A DNA stretch of 64,000 bases, from contig CAIIXF020000011.1 in assembly GCA_903813345.2 (NCBI GenBank), positions 35,868,166-35,932,165 on the forward strand, read 5' to 3'. Position 1 is the first letter of the stretch, and every line of letters starts with the position of its first letter. Positions 35,189 through 46,047 of the stretch are shown here, piece after piece. The translations under genes and the position numbers were made by a program. The notes below the pieces were generated by a model. That model was not told the DNA's origin, ran no database searches, and worked only from the letters and a program-made list of their open reading frames with translations. Source of the stretch: Owenia fusiformis (Eukaryota; Annelida; Polychaeta; Sabellida; Oweniidae).

Positions 35189-36730
35189 TTTTATATTCAC
35201 AGGTGATATGGGTATTCCTGATTTCCTCAACAGCAGTTCACACAGAATATAATCCTGATTCGAATCACTATTTGAATTCAATCCGAAATAGCGAAATGCT
35301 TCCAGTGAATGTAATTGTCATCTACTTGTCAGACTTAAAGAAAACAGTGATGCGTTATTTGCGCTCCTCGAATCCATCTATCTACAAATCCCTGTGAATG
35401 TCTTCACTGACAGGCTATTTATCGTATCGACTGAGATCGTAATTGTTGGAAGAGTCTATTATTCGCTAGTCTTTGTTTCAATTCCAAGTGCATCTCGGTT
35501 GCCTGTCATCGTCAACAACAACACGACTGACTCCTTTGTCGTCACGCTTCACCTCTACGTGAAAACATTACCACAAGTTATGAAGACGAATTACAATTCC
35601 TATACCTGCTCCGTGCTATGTGTCATTAGCAGGTGCCAGTAGCTACTAACATTCTATTACTTTTTATAATAACAACCTTCGACAGCTTACCATGTTTAAT
35701 TGTAGCTAAGTACTTTTATTATCTCGCATTTCCAGTAAAGAAGTAGGTTCAGCGTTCAGTAGGGCTGTCATGTCATTCCCAAATAACAAAATGATGACGG
35801 ATATCATAACCCTATCTATCGCGACTTTTATTGCTCTTTGTTCACGTTTTACGTTCGTGTGTATTAAGAACTGAAGCAGACTGCCAGCTCAAGATAATCG
35901 ACAGCGATCTACAATCTGCGGCAGTTGTTTTTTTAAATAAATTATAGGCATCTTCGTCCAGTAGAATATCACTGCCGAGTATTTATTTCTGTATAATGTT
36001 GATCTCATCGTTGTGTTCCTAATTAAATTTACTAAATTATATTTTACAGTGAAACTTGCCTATCAACAATTAAAAACAGTTATGATTAAAGGCCCCGTGT
36101 AAATATTTTTATCGTGTAAATATTATTTCTAAACCGTGGCTCTTGACTAATTCAATATCGAATTAAAGTTCAATAATATGGCAATATGGAAATTAAGGTT
36201 CAACTATATATACTTGTTATATATAGAGCAGACCCGATGATATCTATCTCAGACGAAATTGTGCAATATCACATTCTATGGTATTTCCCGTTTCAATTTC
36301 GCAACAAATTCTCATTCTCACAAATATTACCTAATGTAACGATCTCGATCTCTTGTTGGCTGAAGATGCTGGTAAGTTCCGATTATATTTTTATGCATAC
36401 TTTTTTATGTTACGCTGTGATTTCATTCTTCATAAATCTTTTCTAAGTATGCTGATTTCAGAATATTGGAATAATGTTAGTCTATTTAGGTTGAAATTAA
36501 GAATTTATCAACTTTTTAATACTATTATACTATTGTATAAGAGACTAAAGAGTTGTATTTTTGCTCAATTCATTTACGTTATACAATTTAGAAATGAATC
36601 GATTATTTTGATTTTGATCTATTGAGCATCCTGTAAAGAGAACGATTGAACAACGACCCCTCTGTTAAACACAGTATAAATGTGGTAAAATGTCTTCTTC
36701 ACCGAATGGTATATCAGTAATTACTATAAT
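35189..36730. other. Region upstream of the GPCR; no gene seen
   Basis: It should hold the GPCR promoter and 5' UTR on the minus strand. No TATA box or initiator could be singled out. Short plus-strand frames at 35394-35642, 36186-36446 and 36353-36625 have no recognisable features. Confidence 0.5.
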
Positions 36731-37109
36731 GCTATACCACAGTTGAAACAAACGTTGTTTTCGCAAACAGCTTATTATATTATGCAGACCTGCCAACCTC
36801 CCTTAAATTTTTCGCTTTTCCGTAAAAAATAACAACCTCTACCGGTATTCTCCCGTAAAAACGACCGTACCGTATTTCTACTAAAGTCTACCGTAATTTG
36901 TTAATCCGTTTTTACCTGTGAAAAACTACCGTATTCTTTCTAAAATCTATCGTATTTTTTAGAGGAATTTGACAAGTCTGACCTTGATTATTGGAGTCGC
37001 ACTTTCTTTTACTCTTAATTTCGCGGCCAAGAAAATGTATATATCTTGCAATGTAAAATCTGAGCGAACAAACCTTCATGATATTTGTTCTGGGCTAACT
37101 TACATGTAC
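36731..37109 (+). mobile_element. 'CCGTA' element, copy 2
   Basis: It is collinear and strongly similar to 49201-49588 from 'gctataccacagtt' to 'gggctaactta(c/t)atgtac'. Comparing the two flanks sets these limits. It includes 'agacctgccaacct' at about 36786 and the 'ctaccgtaatttgttaatcc' stretch. It is non-coding. A class cannot be assigned because terminal inverted repeats are not evident at these limits. Confidence 0.75.
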
Positions 37110-38291
37110 AGTGTGTCAAATAAATATGCCTCCCTTATTTAAGTTATAAAAATTAAAAACACGTACGTTACCCCCATGTTATATCAATCCTAACCAACAT
37201 CGATGAAACAACTAAATAAACGTACCCATCTTCAAATTGCATTATAGAGTTACTTTGAAAACCCAGTACAGTACTCGTTTTTTTGTTGATTACACAAGCT
37301 TTTATTGATTATTGATTATACTCGGCGTATTTATTTCCGATGGTGTCATTGTTTTATCTTTTGAAACAACAGTTGTTAAAATATTCAAATGTTGACTTTT
37401 TGGCAATGACAAATACCCCAAAAATAACACAGACATCAATGGTGCTAATAAAGAAGAATATTTAGGCTTCCTTAAAATATCAGATAGACGTCCTCTTTGA
37501 AATGGCACCTATTTGAACTCACAATGACAAAGAAACCCTCCTAAGATGTAATAAGAAGACGCTTTGATACTTAACATATGTAACAGAACTGCTGGAAAAT
37601 ATTCTGAAACACCCTGCACGAGTTGTCACATACTAGTAACTACCATAGGCGTAGCCAGGGGGTGTGATGGGTGCGAACGCATATACCACGACATAAAGCT
37701 TGCTATATTCTAACAACTGAATATTCTCTAAGAAAAATTATATAAACTGTACTCGTACAAAAGTTCTTACTTTAAAAAAAATAATGGGGCTAGTTCAATT
37801 TTCAATCAATTAACTTTAATTTCGATAACTTCTATATTAGCTTTAGTGGTTTAAACTTTACACGGGGCCTTTAAGTAGGAGTATGGTCTTAGAGCTAGTA
37901 TACTTTCGTTTATACATGTACTACCGTTTACCTTAGTTCGCCTTGTTTCGTTTAATAAACACTGAAATGTAGCCTGACCTATTAATCTAGCCATATCACT
38001 GAGTCAGTTTTTCCGATTTTGCCTCTTGAAGTTAATGATAAATTCAATCACATGAATCCTATATTGCTCGTACAATTGAAAGGGAGAGAGAGGTTTTCTG
38101 AAAAGTAAATGGAATTGCGGTAGTCTATACATGTTAAAAGGTGATGTATCTGTTTTCAGTAAAAATAGACTTCCATTACGATGTCATATTCAATTTATCG
38201 TTTCATAAAACCGTAACATTTGTAAGAAAAGAACGAAAATAACGGCAAAGCAAAGGGAAAACAAATCCCGTCGAATGTCGTGTTAACCCCC
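37110..38291. other. No gene seen
   Basis: AT-rich non-coding DNA. 'taggcgtagccagggggtg' at about 37648 resembles sequence common at the ends of animal transposons. A 68-codon minus frame at 37302-37508 is unsupported. Confidence 0.45.
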
Positions 38292-38687
38292 CTATCACAC
38301 CAAACTAGTTCTTACCCGTTCTTGCCAGTCCTACGAAAACGTCGTAAAACGGGCTCAGTCTGGCTGTGGTCAGGATATATGTCTTAAATAATTAGCTACT
38401 TCGTTCATAAACAGTCTTCAATACGTTCATCTCATTCGCAGTTCGTTCAGGTCGCACCACGTCGGTGTGCAACGTCGTGTAACGCGTCCCTTAGTCTAGA
38501 AGGTCATCATGACGTGATTACAGAACGGTATGGTCGGTAAATCTAAATTCTAAAATCACCTTCCCGTCTGAGAACGTTCATGAAGTTCGTAAATAGACCT
38601 TAGAAAGTTGCAGCTACGTTCATTCCGTTCGCACACAGTTTAAAACCAGTTTTGAAGAACACAGTGACAACTTGTTTGGTGTGATAG
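38292..38687. mobile_element. TIR element, CTATCACACCAAAC ends, rich in CGTTC words
   Basis: The left 'ctatcacaccaaactagtt' (38292-38310) and the right 'aacttgtttggtgtgatag' (38669-38687) are inverted with one mismatch. The interior has many 'acgttc', 'agttcgt' and 'ttcgttcat' words. Similar sequence ('actcgttcataagcagtctt') continues to about 38930 and reappears at 46050-46110, so a second, larger relative was split by the 7.1-kb insertion. Confidence 0.7.
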
Positions 38688-39132
38688 CTATATTTTTGCT
38701 AACTCGTTCATAAGCAGTCTTTAATACGTTCTTAGTCAGTTTAAACCTGTTTGCAATTAGTTCTACCTCGTTCTCAATACGTCCTCAGACAGTTCAACTC
38801 GTTGTAAAAACGTCCCTAGTAGGATTGAAGTACGACGATTCCGTTCGTAGTACGTCCAGCTCGTCGTTAGTACGTTGTCACTCATCGTTCTAATTGTAGA
38901 ACGTGACGACCACGAGAACATTTTGAGCATGTTCTACAGGGTGTCCCAGAACTCATGAGAATTGAGGGAGATATAATGAATGATTTTTCTTCAAATTAAG
39001 TGCACTTAATAAACAAACATTGAGGAATAACTGACATGAATGTAAGGCACATATCTTTTATATTTCCGAATTTATTGACATTTGAATTCTACATCGCCAC
39101 AAACCCCGGAGTAGTCAGAGAAATACTTAGAG

Positions 39133-39244
39133 GTTATGTCACTATGACGTGAAATATGCCTGAGTTCTCCCAATATAGGCCGACCTTGGGAGGCTCTATA
39201 TTTGGGCAAGAACGAAGGCATATTTCACGTCATAGTGACATAAC
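39133..39244. mobile_element. 112-bp palindromic MITE, copy 1 (identical to 62604-62715)
   Basis: The ends 'gttatgtcactatgacgtga' and 'tcacgtcatagtgacataac' belong to 28-bp perfect inverted repeats. The middle reads 'caatataggccgacc' and 'gggaggctctata'. By eye it is identical over all 112 bases to the copy at 62604. Confidence 0.85.
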
Positions 39245-39256
39245 TGATGTATTATA

Positions 39257-42109
39257 GTCTGGCAGAAACTTCAAAGCTAATCGTTTTCTTCGGATTACAA
39301 TGTTCTTTTAACTTATCAGCATGAATATAGGGTTGGGACCTCAAAACCATTTGATGCCGGAGCGGCACCCTTGGGCAACTCTTTACAGAGCATTTCTTAT
39401 ACCCCCTGATAAAATATACGGGGGGTACTATAAGACACCCTCATATCTCAGACACTAATAAATATATTAACTTGAAATTTTCAGGAATTGGTTTTTGTAT
39501 GATGCTTGACACATGTGACAAAAATCAAGAAAAAATCTTAATCCGTTGCTATAGCAACAGAAATAGACACTATTTGCTACCGTAGAAATGCATTATTTTG
39601 CTGATTTTCATAATTTTCTTCATATTCTTGATTCTTAAAGCATCTGAAGTATATACGTATCTGTTATATACATGATTAGAAGTAAAGATTAAATAATTCA
39701 TCACATGGTTTATGTAATGTATCTAACATTTCAGTTGCTATGGTAACATCACTTAATAATCAGGTTTTTACATTTCATTTTCTTTAAAAAGGTGGTCCAA
39801 AATATCACTTCTTGAAAAGGTTATGCTCCCTAGGTAAAAAGGTGCTGCTTTAGAGATAAATAGTCACATGAATTTGAAAAAAAAATTATAATTTAATTTT
39901 ACCCCACCTCGACAGCCACCAAATCTGGCAAAATAGATTAATTTTCAAGGTTCAAATAAAAAATACCCCCAGTGGCCCCTAGAAGCTATACCATGGACCC
40001 CAGTGGCCTCAGAAGCTATACAGGGGCCCCCAGTGGCCCCAAGATGCTATAAGGTGGCCCCCAGAAGCTATACAGGGACCCCTAGTAGCCCCCAGAAGCT
40101 ATATGGTAGCCCCCAGAAGCTATACAGGGGCTCCAAATGGCCCCTAGAAGCTATATGGTGACTTCCAGAAGCTATTACATGGGCCCCCAGTAGCCCCCAG
40201 AATCTATACAGTGACCCCTAGTTCCCCCTTAAAGCTATACAGTGGCCCCCAGAAGCATATCCAGCGGCCCCTAGTAGCCCCCAGAAGCTATATGGTGGTC
40301 CCCAGTGGTTCCAAGAAGCTTTACAGTGGCCCCATAAAGCTATAGAGGGGCCTCCAGTGGCCCAAAGAAGCTATATGGTAGGCCCCAGAAGCTATATGAT
40401 GGCACCCAGAAGCTATACGGTGGCCCCAAGTAGCCGCCAGAAGCTATAGGATGGCATCCAGTGGCCCCCAGAAGCTATATTGTAGCCCCCAGAAGCTGTA
40501 CGGTGGCCCCCAATGGCCCCAAGAAACTATACAGGGGCCCCCAGAAGCTATACGGTGGCTCCCAAAAACTATATGGTGGCCCCCCAGTGTCTCCAAGAAG
40601 CTAAACAGGAGCCCCAAGAAGCTATACGGGGACCCCTAGTAGCCCCCAGAAGCTATATGGTAGCCCCCAGAAGCTATACAGGGGCTCCAAATGGCCCCTA
40701 GAAGCTATATGGTGACTTCAAGAAGCTATACAGGGGCCCCCAGTAGCCCCCAGAATCTATACAGTGGCCCCTAGTGCCCCCTTAAAGCTATATGGTGGCC
40801 CCGGAAAGCTATATGGTGGCCCCAAGAAGCATATCCAGCAGCCCCTAGTAGCCCCCAGAAGCTATATGGTGGTCCCCAGTGGCTTCAAGAAGCTTTACAG
40901 TGGCCCCCAAAAGCTATACAGGGGCCCCTAGTGGCCCCAAGAAGCTATATGGTAGGCCCAAGAAGCTATATGATGGCACCCAGAAGCTATACGGTGGCCC
41001 CCAGTAGCGGCCAGAAGCTATAGGATGGCATCCAGTGGCCCCCAGAAACTATATGGTAGCCCCCAGAAGCTGTACGGCGGCCCCCAATGGCCTCAAGAAA
41101 CTATACAGGGGCCCCCAGAAGCTATACGGTGGCTCCCAAAATCTATAGGGTGGCCCCAAGTGTCCCCAAGAAGCTATACAGGGGCCCCTAGTGGCCCAAA
41201 AAAGCTATATGGTGGCCTTAGAAGCTAAAAAGGGGCCCCCAGAAACAATACGAGGGCCCCCAGTGGCCCCCAGAAGTAAGCCCAAATTTTAACTGACAAA
41301 AAATTCACGATGTTGTCAATCTGAAATGTTTCATGGCCATTAAATTTCACTGTTAGAGAAATATCCAATTGAATTCAATGTTAAATCAAATATTCACAGT
41401 ACCTTTAAAAGCTAAACGATGGTCCCCAGTGCCCCCCCCCCCAGAAGCTATACAGGGCCCCCAGTAGTCTGATTGCTCAGATGAGGAAAGCCAATGCTTA
41501 TAAAATTTAGACATTATGCCAAAATCTAGACTATGCCAACCTCTCTATTGTATAATTACATTAGATTTTATTATGATGCATGTTCTAAATGCCAAGGTCT
41601 AGACTATATGCCAACCTCACTACTGTATGAATTCATTAGATTTCATTTGATATACATGTATATACTAAATATAAAATATGCAGTGTCCTATATACCAGTG
41701 TAATACTATATACTCGTTTAAGAATCAACTATATGAAGAAATGTTGAAAATCAGCAAAATAATGCATCTCTACGGTAACAAATGGTGTTCTGTTACTGTT
41801 GCTATAGCAACGGATTAAGATTTTTTCTTGATTTTTGTCATACATGTCAAGCATCATACTAAAACTAATTCCTGAAAATCTCAAGTTAATATATTTATCA
41901 GTATCTGAGATATGAAGGTGTCTTATAGTACCCCCTGTATATTTTATCAGGGGGTATAAGAAATGCTCTGTAGAGAGTTGCCCAAGGGTGCCGCACCGGC
42001 ATCCGGTGGTTTTGAGGTTCCAATCCTATATTCATGTTGATAAGTTAAAAAAACATTGTAATCCGAAGAAAACGATTGAATGTCAAAATACCCTATATTT
42101 CTGCCAGAC
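39257..42109. mobile_element. 2.85-kb foldback carrying an internal satellite
   Basis: 'gtctggcagaaa' (39257-39268) is inverted at 42098-42109, and the arms align for about 400 bp (39257 to about 39660; about 41690 to 42109). 'tata' flanks both sides (39253-39256 and 42110-42113). A related locus at 61930-61985 joins the left and right flanks without the insert ('ataactgttgtatta' ... 'catggctacgttatatcaat'), which supports an insertion. The core is the AGAAGCTATA satellite. No transposase. Confidence 0.8.
39965..41460 (+). repeat. GC-rich satellite 'cccccAGAAGCTATAcggtgg' with about 554-bp higher-order unit
   Basis: Short units of about 20-40 bp all carry 'agaagctata' followed by (c)aggggcc or (t)ggtggcc and 'cccagtggcccc'. 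A longer pattern starting 'ctatatggtgacttc' at 40151 repeats at 40705 and shows a 554-574 bp higher-order period. Small open frames (62-67 codons) follow the repeat. It lies wholly inside the foldback. Confidence 0.9.
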
Positions 42110-42189
42110 TATACATGCCTTTTTTCCCATGGTTACTTTGTATCAATGACGTGACGTCATGATATTATCATGGTTATTAAAGAAATCTA

Positions 42190-42620
42190 ATATCAAAACG
42201 AGGTAAGCGGGCTATATCGGGGTAATCGGGCAATATCCAAGGAGGATTGGCTCCCAGGATCGAAACTCGATATTTTCCAACAATGAAAACGTCGAAATGT
42301 CGTTATTTTCTGAAATTAAAACCGACTATAAATTCAAAATAAACAGTTCAAAAGATTCGAACCAATATCTCGATCATTTCTTGTGAGTTTTGGAATTTTT
42401 CGTTTGGAAATAAGACCAAAATTCACGATTTAAATGTTGAAGTGAACAAAATGGCGGCTGTTTGAATTCGAATTTTGTATTACGACATACCCATATATGG
42501 GACAGAATATCGGTGGTGCACTCTGGGAGCCAATCCTCCTTGGGCAATATCGGTGGATATAGCTCGCTAACTTTCCCATTGACTTCCATACAAATGCTTC
42601 GCTAGGTATGTAATACAACA
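42190..42620. repeat. 'GGTAAGCGGGCTATATCGG' repeat, copy 1, split by an insertion
   Basis: Outer parts match 62717-62822: 'ggtaagcgggctatatcgg', 'ggtaatcgggcaatat', then 'cggtggatatagctcgctaa' and 'aaatgcttcgctaggtatgt'. In this copy the 42237-42543 element interrupts the sequence. Confidence 0.8.
42237..42543. mobile_element. 307-bp TIR element with 7-bp target duplication
   Basis: 21-bp perfect inverted ends start 'ccaaggaggattggctccca'. 'gcaatat' is duplicated on both sides (42230-42236 and 42544-42550). The uninterrupted copy at about 62755 has a single 'gcaatat', so the empty site is visible in the same window. Overlapping minus frames of 63-71 codons are not supported. Confidence 0.9.
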
Positions 42621-43152
42621 ATTTACGTCACATTTTGATAATATTTACACACTTTCTCCACTATAATAGTATTGTGTTCATTGAATTATTTCGGCGTTTC
42701 GGTACATTAGTTAATAGGATCATACACATTCAGCTAACGTATCTCTATGGAGTTATTATAGCATATTATCTGCAGTAGATGTATTTTCAGCTACTCTTTA
42801 TATACATTCCCAAATCGTTCTATGGCCATTTCTGTAGGGTCCCCTGAAACAACATGACTCAATTCTTCCTCCGTTTCAGTGACATGGCCAACTTATCTTT
42901 GTTTAAGGTCCCCAAAGAAATGAAAAGTCTAGTAGAGAAAAATCTGGCAAGTATATGGAGCTACTATATATACTGTAAAGTCTCAATAGTAAATTGGATG
43001 CACTGCTGACATGCATGTAGTGACTTATTCACTGGTGCATTGTCAATATGCAAGATCATATTGGCTAGCAAATGGGGACATTTCTTTCAATCCCTCAGGA
43101 ACATGTCATTATGATCTTTCAGTAAACCAAATGTTCAATCCGTTGATGTATT
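42621..43152. other. No gene seen
   Basis: AT-rich non-coding stretch between repeat clusters. Confidence 0.5.
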
Positions 43153-43902
43153 CCCAGATAGCACAACTCTGATGGGCCAACGTTGGCCCAACAACTACGT
43201 ATCTGTTGGCCCAACGTTGGCTGTCGTGGTTGGCCCACCGTCGCTATGTCCATCGGTCCAACGTTGGTCCACCGTCGCTATGTTCATTGGCCCAACGTTG
43301 GTCCATTGTTGGCCCAACACGATTTCAAGCTACGTTGGCCCATAGTTGGCCCACTAATAGTAAGAAGACTGGTTGGCCCGACGTTGGTCAACAGTTGGTC
43401 CGACAATGTTAAGAGGGATGTTGGCGCATTGGCGGTCAAAACTGGTTGGCCCAACGTTGGTCAACAGTTGGGCCAACTTTGGCCCAACGATTACGTATAT
43501 GTTGGTCCAACGTTGGCTGTTGTGGTTGGCCCACCGTCGCTATGTCCATCGGTCCAACGTTGGTCCACCGTCGCTATGTCCATTGGCCCAACGTTGGTCC
43601 GACACGATTTCAAGCTACGTTGGTCCATTGTTGGGCCAACCATATTTTCTTTCGGTGGGCCAACGTTGGGCCAATGGACATAGCGACGGTGGGCTAACCA
43701 CGTCAGCCAACGTTGGTCCAACATTGGCAGCCACCACAGAACCAACGTTGGCCCACTGTTGACACAATTTACTTTTTTATACAGCCATTGTTGGCTCCCT
43801 GGGCAGCCAACGACAGGCCACATGAATAATTTGCCAACTGCAACCTTGAGAACCAATGGTCACCGATAGCGACGTTGACCCAACGTCTTTGTGCTATCTA
43901 GG
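43153..43902. mobile_element. CCCAGATAGCAC element 1, filled with GGCCCAACGTTGG
   Basis: The left 'cccagatagcacaa' and the right 'ttgtgctatctagg' are inverted. The interior consists of 'ggcccaacgttgg', 'ggtccaccgtcgctatgtcc' and related words in both orientations. Up to 166-codon frames occur in all directions because the word is short and lacks stops; these are not genes. Confidence 0.75.
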
Positions 43903-44170
43903 CATTCAGTACTGCTACTGTAAATGTGTTCACAAATTATATCCGTTTTTCATCAATAAAATATGGTGGCTTATTTTTCCATACTAAATATATTTGGTAG
44001 CCTTATAAGTGGTTTCAACTGTATTTTAAGGCGAAAATCCATATTTTTGAGGTGAACAACATTATCAGATAATTTTGAAAGAAAATATTACAAAAATTTA
44101 CCTTAATTTTTTTTAATGACAGCTGGTATGTTTTCTTCTATTTTTAAGCATTTGCAATGATTTATCGATA
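43903..44170. other. Non-repeat spacer
   Basis: AT-rich sequence between two GGCCCAACGTTGG clusters, with no gene. Confidence 0.45.
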
Positions 44171-45706
44171 GGTGGCTTCCTGGTATTAGCGGCAGCCAAC
44201 AACGGGCCAACGTTGGCCCAACTACAATTTGCCAACTGCAATTTTGCACTGATCGATAGGTCCCAGATAGCACATCGCCAATGGGCCAACGTTGGGCCAA
44301 CAACTACGCATCTGTTGGCCCAACGTCGGCTTGAGCGGTTGACCCAACGTCATTTTGTCCAGCGGGCCAACGTTGGTCCAACAGTGGCAAAAAATTATAT
44401 TGGCCCAACGTTGGTCCAATGTTGGCACAGATAGCACACCGCCAGTGGGCCAACTTCGGGCCAACAACTACGCATCTGTTGGCCCAACGTCGGCTTGAGC
44501 GGTTGACCCAACGTCATTTTGTCCAGCGGGCCAACGTTGGTCCAACAGTGGCAAACAATTATGTTGGCCCAACGTTGGTCCAATGTTGGCAAAAAATTAT
44601 GTTGGCCCAACGTTGGTCCAATGTTGGCTCGACAGTGCTTTAGTGCTAATGGCAATGTTGGCCCAACGTTGGCCTTGCAGAGGGAACAGATAGGTGGGTG
44701 GCCCAACGTTGGCCCAACAGTACTTTAGTGCTACCCAGATAGCACAACGACGTTGGGCCAACGTTGGTCCAACATTTGCAGCGTCTAAAGAACCAACGTT
44801 GGACCATTGTTGGCCCACTATTGACACAATTTACTTCGGTGGACCAACGTTGGGCCAATGGACAACAATGGGCCAACCATCTCAGCCAACGTTGAACCAA
44901 CAGATATGTAATTGTTGGGCCAACGTTGGCCCATCAGAGTTGTGCTATCTGGGATTGTTGGCTCCCTGGTATTAGCGGCAGCCAACGACGGGCCAACGTT
45001 GGCCCAACTACAATTTGCCAACTGCGACTATGCCAACCAATGGCCACCAATAGCGACGTTGGCCCGACATCTTTGTGCTATCTGGGAAGTGTGATTTGCC
45101 GACCTGAAAATAACGTCGGCCCAACGTTATAGTTCCGCCCTAAAATTGCTAACTTCGGACCTGATATCATTGTCGGCCCAACGTTCTACCGACCCTAAAA
45201 TTGTGTCAATTACCAACGTGGTACCAACGTTGGCCCAACGTTAGTGTACCACCCTAAAATTACTATAATTTGGGGCTAACAGAAGTGTGATTTGCCGACC
45301 TGAAAATAACGTCGGCCCAACGTTATAGTTCCGCCCTAAAATTGCTAACTTCGGACCGAAATAGACACGCTGCTTGCCAACCTTGCACCGACATCGGTAC
45401 AACGTCAGCGTACAGCCGTAAAATTGCTGACTTCAGGCCAACAGAAAAGTGTACCTTGACGACCTCGTACCAACGTCGGCCCAACGTCAAAGTACCGCCC
45501 TAAAATTGCTAACTTCAGACCGAAAAAGATGTGTCATTTGCCAACCTTGTACCGACGTCGGTACAACGTGAGCTTACAGCCGTAGAATTGCCGACTTCAG
45601 GCCAACGGAGAAGTGTGCCTTGACAACCTTGAACCAACGTCGGCCCAACGTCAAGGTACCGACGTAAAATTGCCGACGTTGGGCCAACAAAGACGTGCTA
45701 TCTGGG
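44171..45706. mobile_element. Nested cluster of CCCAGATAGCAC elements
   Basis: Left ends occur at 44262, about 44426 (shortened) and 44734; right ends 'gtgctatctggg' end at 44953, 45086 and 45706. A 75-bp block starting 'gccgacctgaaaataacg' recurs at about 45095 and 45295, with a diverged third at about 45475. The order of left ends, then right ends, suggests repeated insertion of the family into itself. Nothing coding. Confidence 0.7.
44734..44953. mobile_element. Compact 220-bp CCCAGATAGCACAAC element
   Basis: Perfect 15-bp inverted ends 'cccagatagcacaac' / 'gttgtgctatctggg'. The interior holds GGCCAACGTTGG words in both orientations. It is the shortest complete member, and the best guide to the family. 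Confidence 0.8.
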
Positions 45707-46047
45707 TTGGGTCTCTATCAAGATTTATATATCGTTTTATCAAAGTGCATCATCAATATGAGAAAAATGCACAACTGAGCTTATACAAAAAACGTTGGTT
45801 TTATAGTTGAGAATTTGCATAAAATTGACAAAATGTGACAATAACTGTTGTATTTTCCCGACAACTCCGGGGTTCGTGGCGATGTAGAACTCAAATGTCA
45901 ATAAATTCGGAAATATAAAAGACATGTGCCTGAAATTCATGTCACTTATTCCCCAAAGTGTGTTTAATAAGTGTACCAAATTTGAAGGAAAATCACTCAT
46001 TCCTTATATCTCCCTCAAAAAATTCTCATGAGTTCTGGGACACCCTG

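Larger units (their letters stand above)
38937..46047. mobile_element. 7.1-kb composite bounded by mariner-like terminal repeats
   Basis: 'cagggtgtcccagaactcat' at 38937 is inverted at 46028-46047. The arms stay alignable for about 185 bp, through 'gagggagatata', 'aatttattgacattt' and 'tctacatcgccac'. TA stands directly outside both ends, as for Tc1/mariner insertions, and the CAGGGTGTCCCA start is typical of that group. The same CGTTC-rich sequence lies outside on both sides. No transposase frame was found. The interior is occupied by several further elements listed separately. Confidence 0.75.

Noticed and set aside
43183-43762. 166- and 129-codon frames rich in WPNVG
   Set aside because: By-product of the GGCCCAACGTTGG word; open on both strands.
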